A stretch of DNA of 8,098 bases from DATLFP01 sp035540955 (GTDB lineage: Bacteria; Actinomycetota; Acidimicrobiia; Acidimicrobiales; CADCSY01), in assembly GCA_035540955.1 (NCBI GenBank), contig DATLFP010000173.1, positions 1-8,098 on the forward strand, read 5' to 3'. Made by a program: the position numbers and the translations under genes. Each line of letters begins with the position of its first letter. Position 1 is the stretch's first letter. The notes under the pieces were generated by a model, which saw nothing but the letters and a program-made list of their open reading frames with translations, did no database searches and was not told the origin of the DNA. Of this stretch, positions 7,044-8,098 are shown one piece after another.

Positions 7044-8098
7044 ATGCAGCGGGCGGTCCTCTTGGTGACGGCCCTCGCCGCCTCGTTGACGGTGCCGTCG
7101 ACGTCGCCGGCGGGCGCCGACGCCTCGGGCCGGGTGGCGGGCGCCGACCGGTACGCCACGGCGGCCGCGGTGTCGGCGGCGACGTTCCCGGCCGGGGTGC
7201 CCGCCGCCTTCTTGGTCACCGGCGGGTCGTATCCCGACGCGCTCACCGCGGGGCCGGCCGCCGCCCGGGCCGGTGGGCCGGTGCTGCTCACCGGGCGCGA
7301 CACCCTGCCGGCGGTCACCGCCGCCGAGCTCGACCGGCTGCGGCCGGGCCGGATCGTGGTGGTCGGCGGAACCGGCGCCGTGTCCGAGTCGGTGCGGTCC
7401 GCGCTTGAGCGCCACACCGACGGTGCCGTCACGCGCGTGTCGGGCGCCGACCGCTACGCCACGGCCGCCGCGGTGTCGGCCGCCGCGTTCGAGCAGGCGA
7501 CGACCGTGTACGTCGCCAGCGGCGAGCGCTTCCCCGACGCCCTCGCCGGCGGGCCGGCGGCGTTCCGCGACGGCGCCCCGCTCCTGCTCGTCACCGCCGG
7601 CGGCGTGCCGTCGACCACCGCCGCCGAGATCCGGCGGCTCGGCGCCACCCGCGCCGTGATCCTCGGCGGCACCGGCTCGGTGGGGCCGGGCGCCGAGTCG
7701 CAGCTGCGGGCGCTCGTCAGCGACGTGGTGCGAGTGGCCGGCGACGACCGGTTCGCTACGTCGGCCGCCGTCGCCCTGCGCACCTTCGCGCCGGGCGTCG
7801 CCACCGCCTACCTCGCCACCGGCGCCGGGTTCGCCGACGCCCTCGCCGCGGGCGCGGCCGCCGCCGTGCAGGGCGCGCCGGTGCTGCTCGTGCGCGGCAA
7901 CTGCATCCCCCCGTCGGTCAACCACGCGCTCGCGCACCTGCGCCCGAGCCGCACCGTGCTGCTCGGCGGCACGGCCGTGCTCGGCACCGGCGTGGAGCGG
8001 CTCGGCCTCTGTCCCTACAGCGGGGCCACCCTGCGCACGCCGGCGGTGGCCACCCGGCCCGGCCCGGTGTGGGACCAGCCGGCGCCCGATCCCCACCT
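7044..8098 (+). CDS. Secreted cell wall-binding repeat 2 (CWB2) protein, 3' partial
   Basis: The frame stays open to the window edge (351 complete codons) without a stop. The N-terminus MQRAVLLVTALAASL followed by small residues up to AGADA (about 22-27) is a Sec signal peptide, so the product is exported. Three CWB2 (PF04122-type) repeats follow at about 30-130, 131-229 and 230-323. Each begins R-V-x-G-x-D-R-[YF]-A-T, continues with a [FY]xDAL element, and ends with a (V/L)GG-T strand motif. Such repeats anchor proteins non-covalently to cell wall polymers in Gram-positive bacteria (known best from clostridia); the ligand here is inferred. Cys287 and Cys323 bracket the third repeat, and a Pro-rich stretch (332-350) then leads out of the window, so any catalytic domain is unseen. 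GTG at 6990, with GGAG nine bases upstream, is an alternative start giving 18 extra residues. The gene diverges from hrpA with a 130-base gap. Confidence 0.88.
   Translation, partial: MQRAVLLVTALAASLTVPSTSPAGADASGRVAGADRYATAAAVSAATFPAGVPAAFLVTGGSYPDALTAGPAAARAGGPVLLTGRDTLPAVTAAELDRLRPGRIVVVGGTGAVSESVRSALERHTDGAVTRVSGADRYATAAAVSAAAFEQATTVYVASGERFPDALAGGPAAFRDGAPLLLVTAGGVPSTTAAEIRRLGATRAVILGGTGSVGPGAESQLRALVSDVVRVAGDDRFATSAAVALRTFAPGVATAYLATGAGFADALAAGAAAAVQGAPVLLVRGNCIPPSVNHALAHLRPSRTVLLGGTAVLGTGVERLGLCPYSGATLRTPAVATRPGPVWDQPAPDPH
7141..7480 (+). repeat. Near-identical 37-base direct repeats in CWB2 repeats 1 and 2
   Basis: Bases 7141-7177 and 7444-7480 agree at 35 of 37 positions, 303 bases (101 codons) apart. 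Both mismatches are synonymous (CGG/CGC and GCG/GCC), and both copies encode ADRYATAAAVSA. The matching segment of the third repeat is clearly more diverged. The pair reflects duplication or gene conversion within the CWB2 array. Confidence 0.8.

Noticed and set aside
3572..7408. A 1278-residue open frame on the plus strand, antisense to hrpA
   Set aside because: The translation is low-complexity and rich in Gly, Val, Leu, Asp, Arg and Glu with no domain motifs, as expected when a GC-rich gene leaves its antisense frame free of stops. The opposite strand encodes a fully motif-complete HrpA.
6914..7432. Extension of the hrpA frame upstream to an ATG at 7432
   Set aside because: This part is antisense to the CWB2 gene and shows no HrpA similarity. 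HrpA-like sequence begins at about 6913.
6849..8096. A 415-residue minus-strand frame covering the CWB2 gene and the hrpA start
   Set aside because: It is Gly/Arg/His-rich without motifs. The plus-strand frame from 7044 shows a signal peptide and three recognisable repeats.

Overview
The window is GC-rich, densely coded DNA from a bacterium, most likely a high-GC actinobacterium. An Acidimicrobiia-type organism would fit. This is inferred from the strong G/C bias at third codon positions, the DrrA/DrrB-type ABC pair, the HrpA with a long DUF3418-type C-terminal region, and a secreted protein built from cell wall-binding type 2 (CWB2) repeats. No RNA gene, CRISPR array, insertion sequence or integrase was seen. 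The five genes look like ordinary chromosome rather than an island.

Layout. (1) Bases 2-1443, plus strand: the end of an ABC exporter ATPase gene, cut by the left edge, and its ABC-2 permease. They overlap by four bases (GTGA) and form a translationally coupled drug or lipid export pair. (2) 1444-1495: a 52-base gap with a short GC palindrome, an AT-rich patch and a GAGGG ribosome-binding site. (3) 1496-3304, plus: a membrane-anchored sensor diguanylate cyclase (about 290-residue extracytoplasmic helical region, HAMP, GGDEF with an intact RxxD inhibitory site). (4) 3305-3322: an 18-base convergent junction that can fold into GC hairpins. (5) 3323-6913, minus: HrpA, a DEAH-box RNA helicase of about 1196 residues. 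(6) 6914-7043: a 130-base divergent intergenic region with a perfect 12-base inverted repeat and a possible promoter. (7) 7044 to the right edge, plus: a secreted CWB2-repeat protein with three repeats, open at the 3' end.

The ABC pair clearly works as a unit. The diguanylate cyclase, HrpA and the CWB2 protein are separate transcription units with no evident shared pathway. I found no convincing new multigene system. The most interesting leads are the inverted repeat between hrpA and the CWB2 gene, the unassigned sensor region of the diguanylate cyclase, and the recently homogenised repeats and cysteine-capped end of the CWB2 protein.
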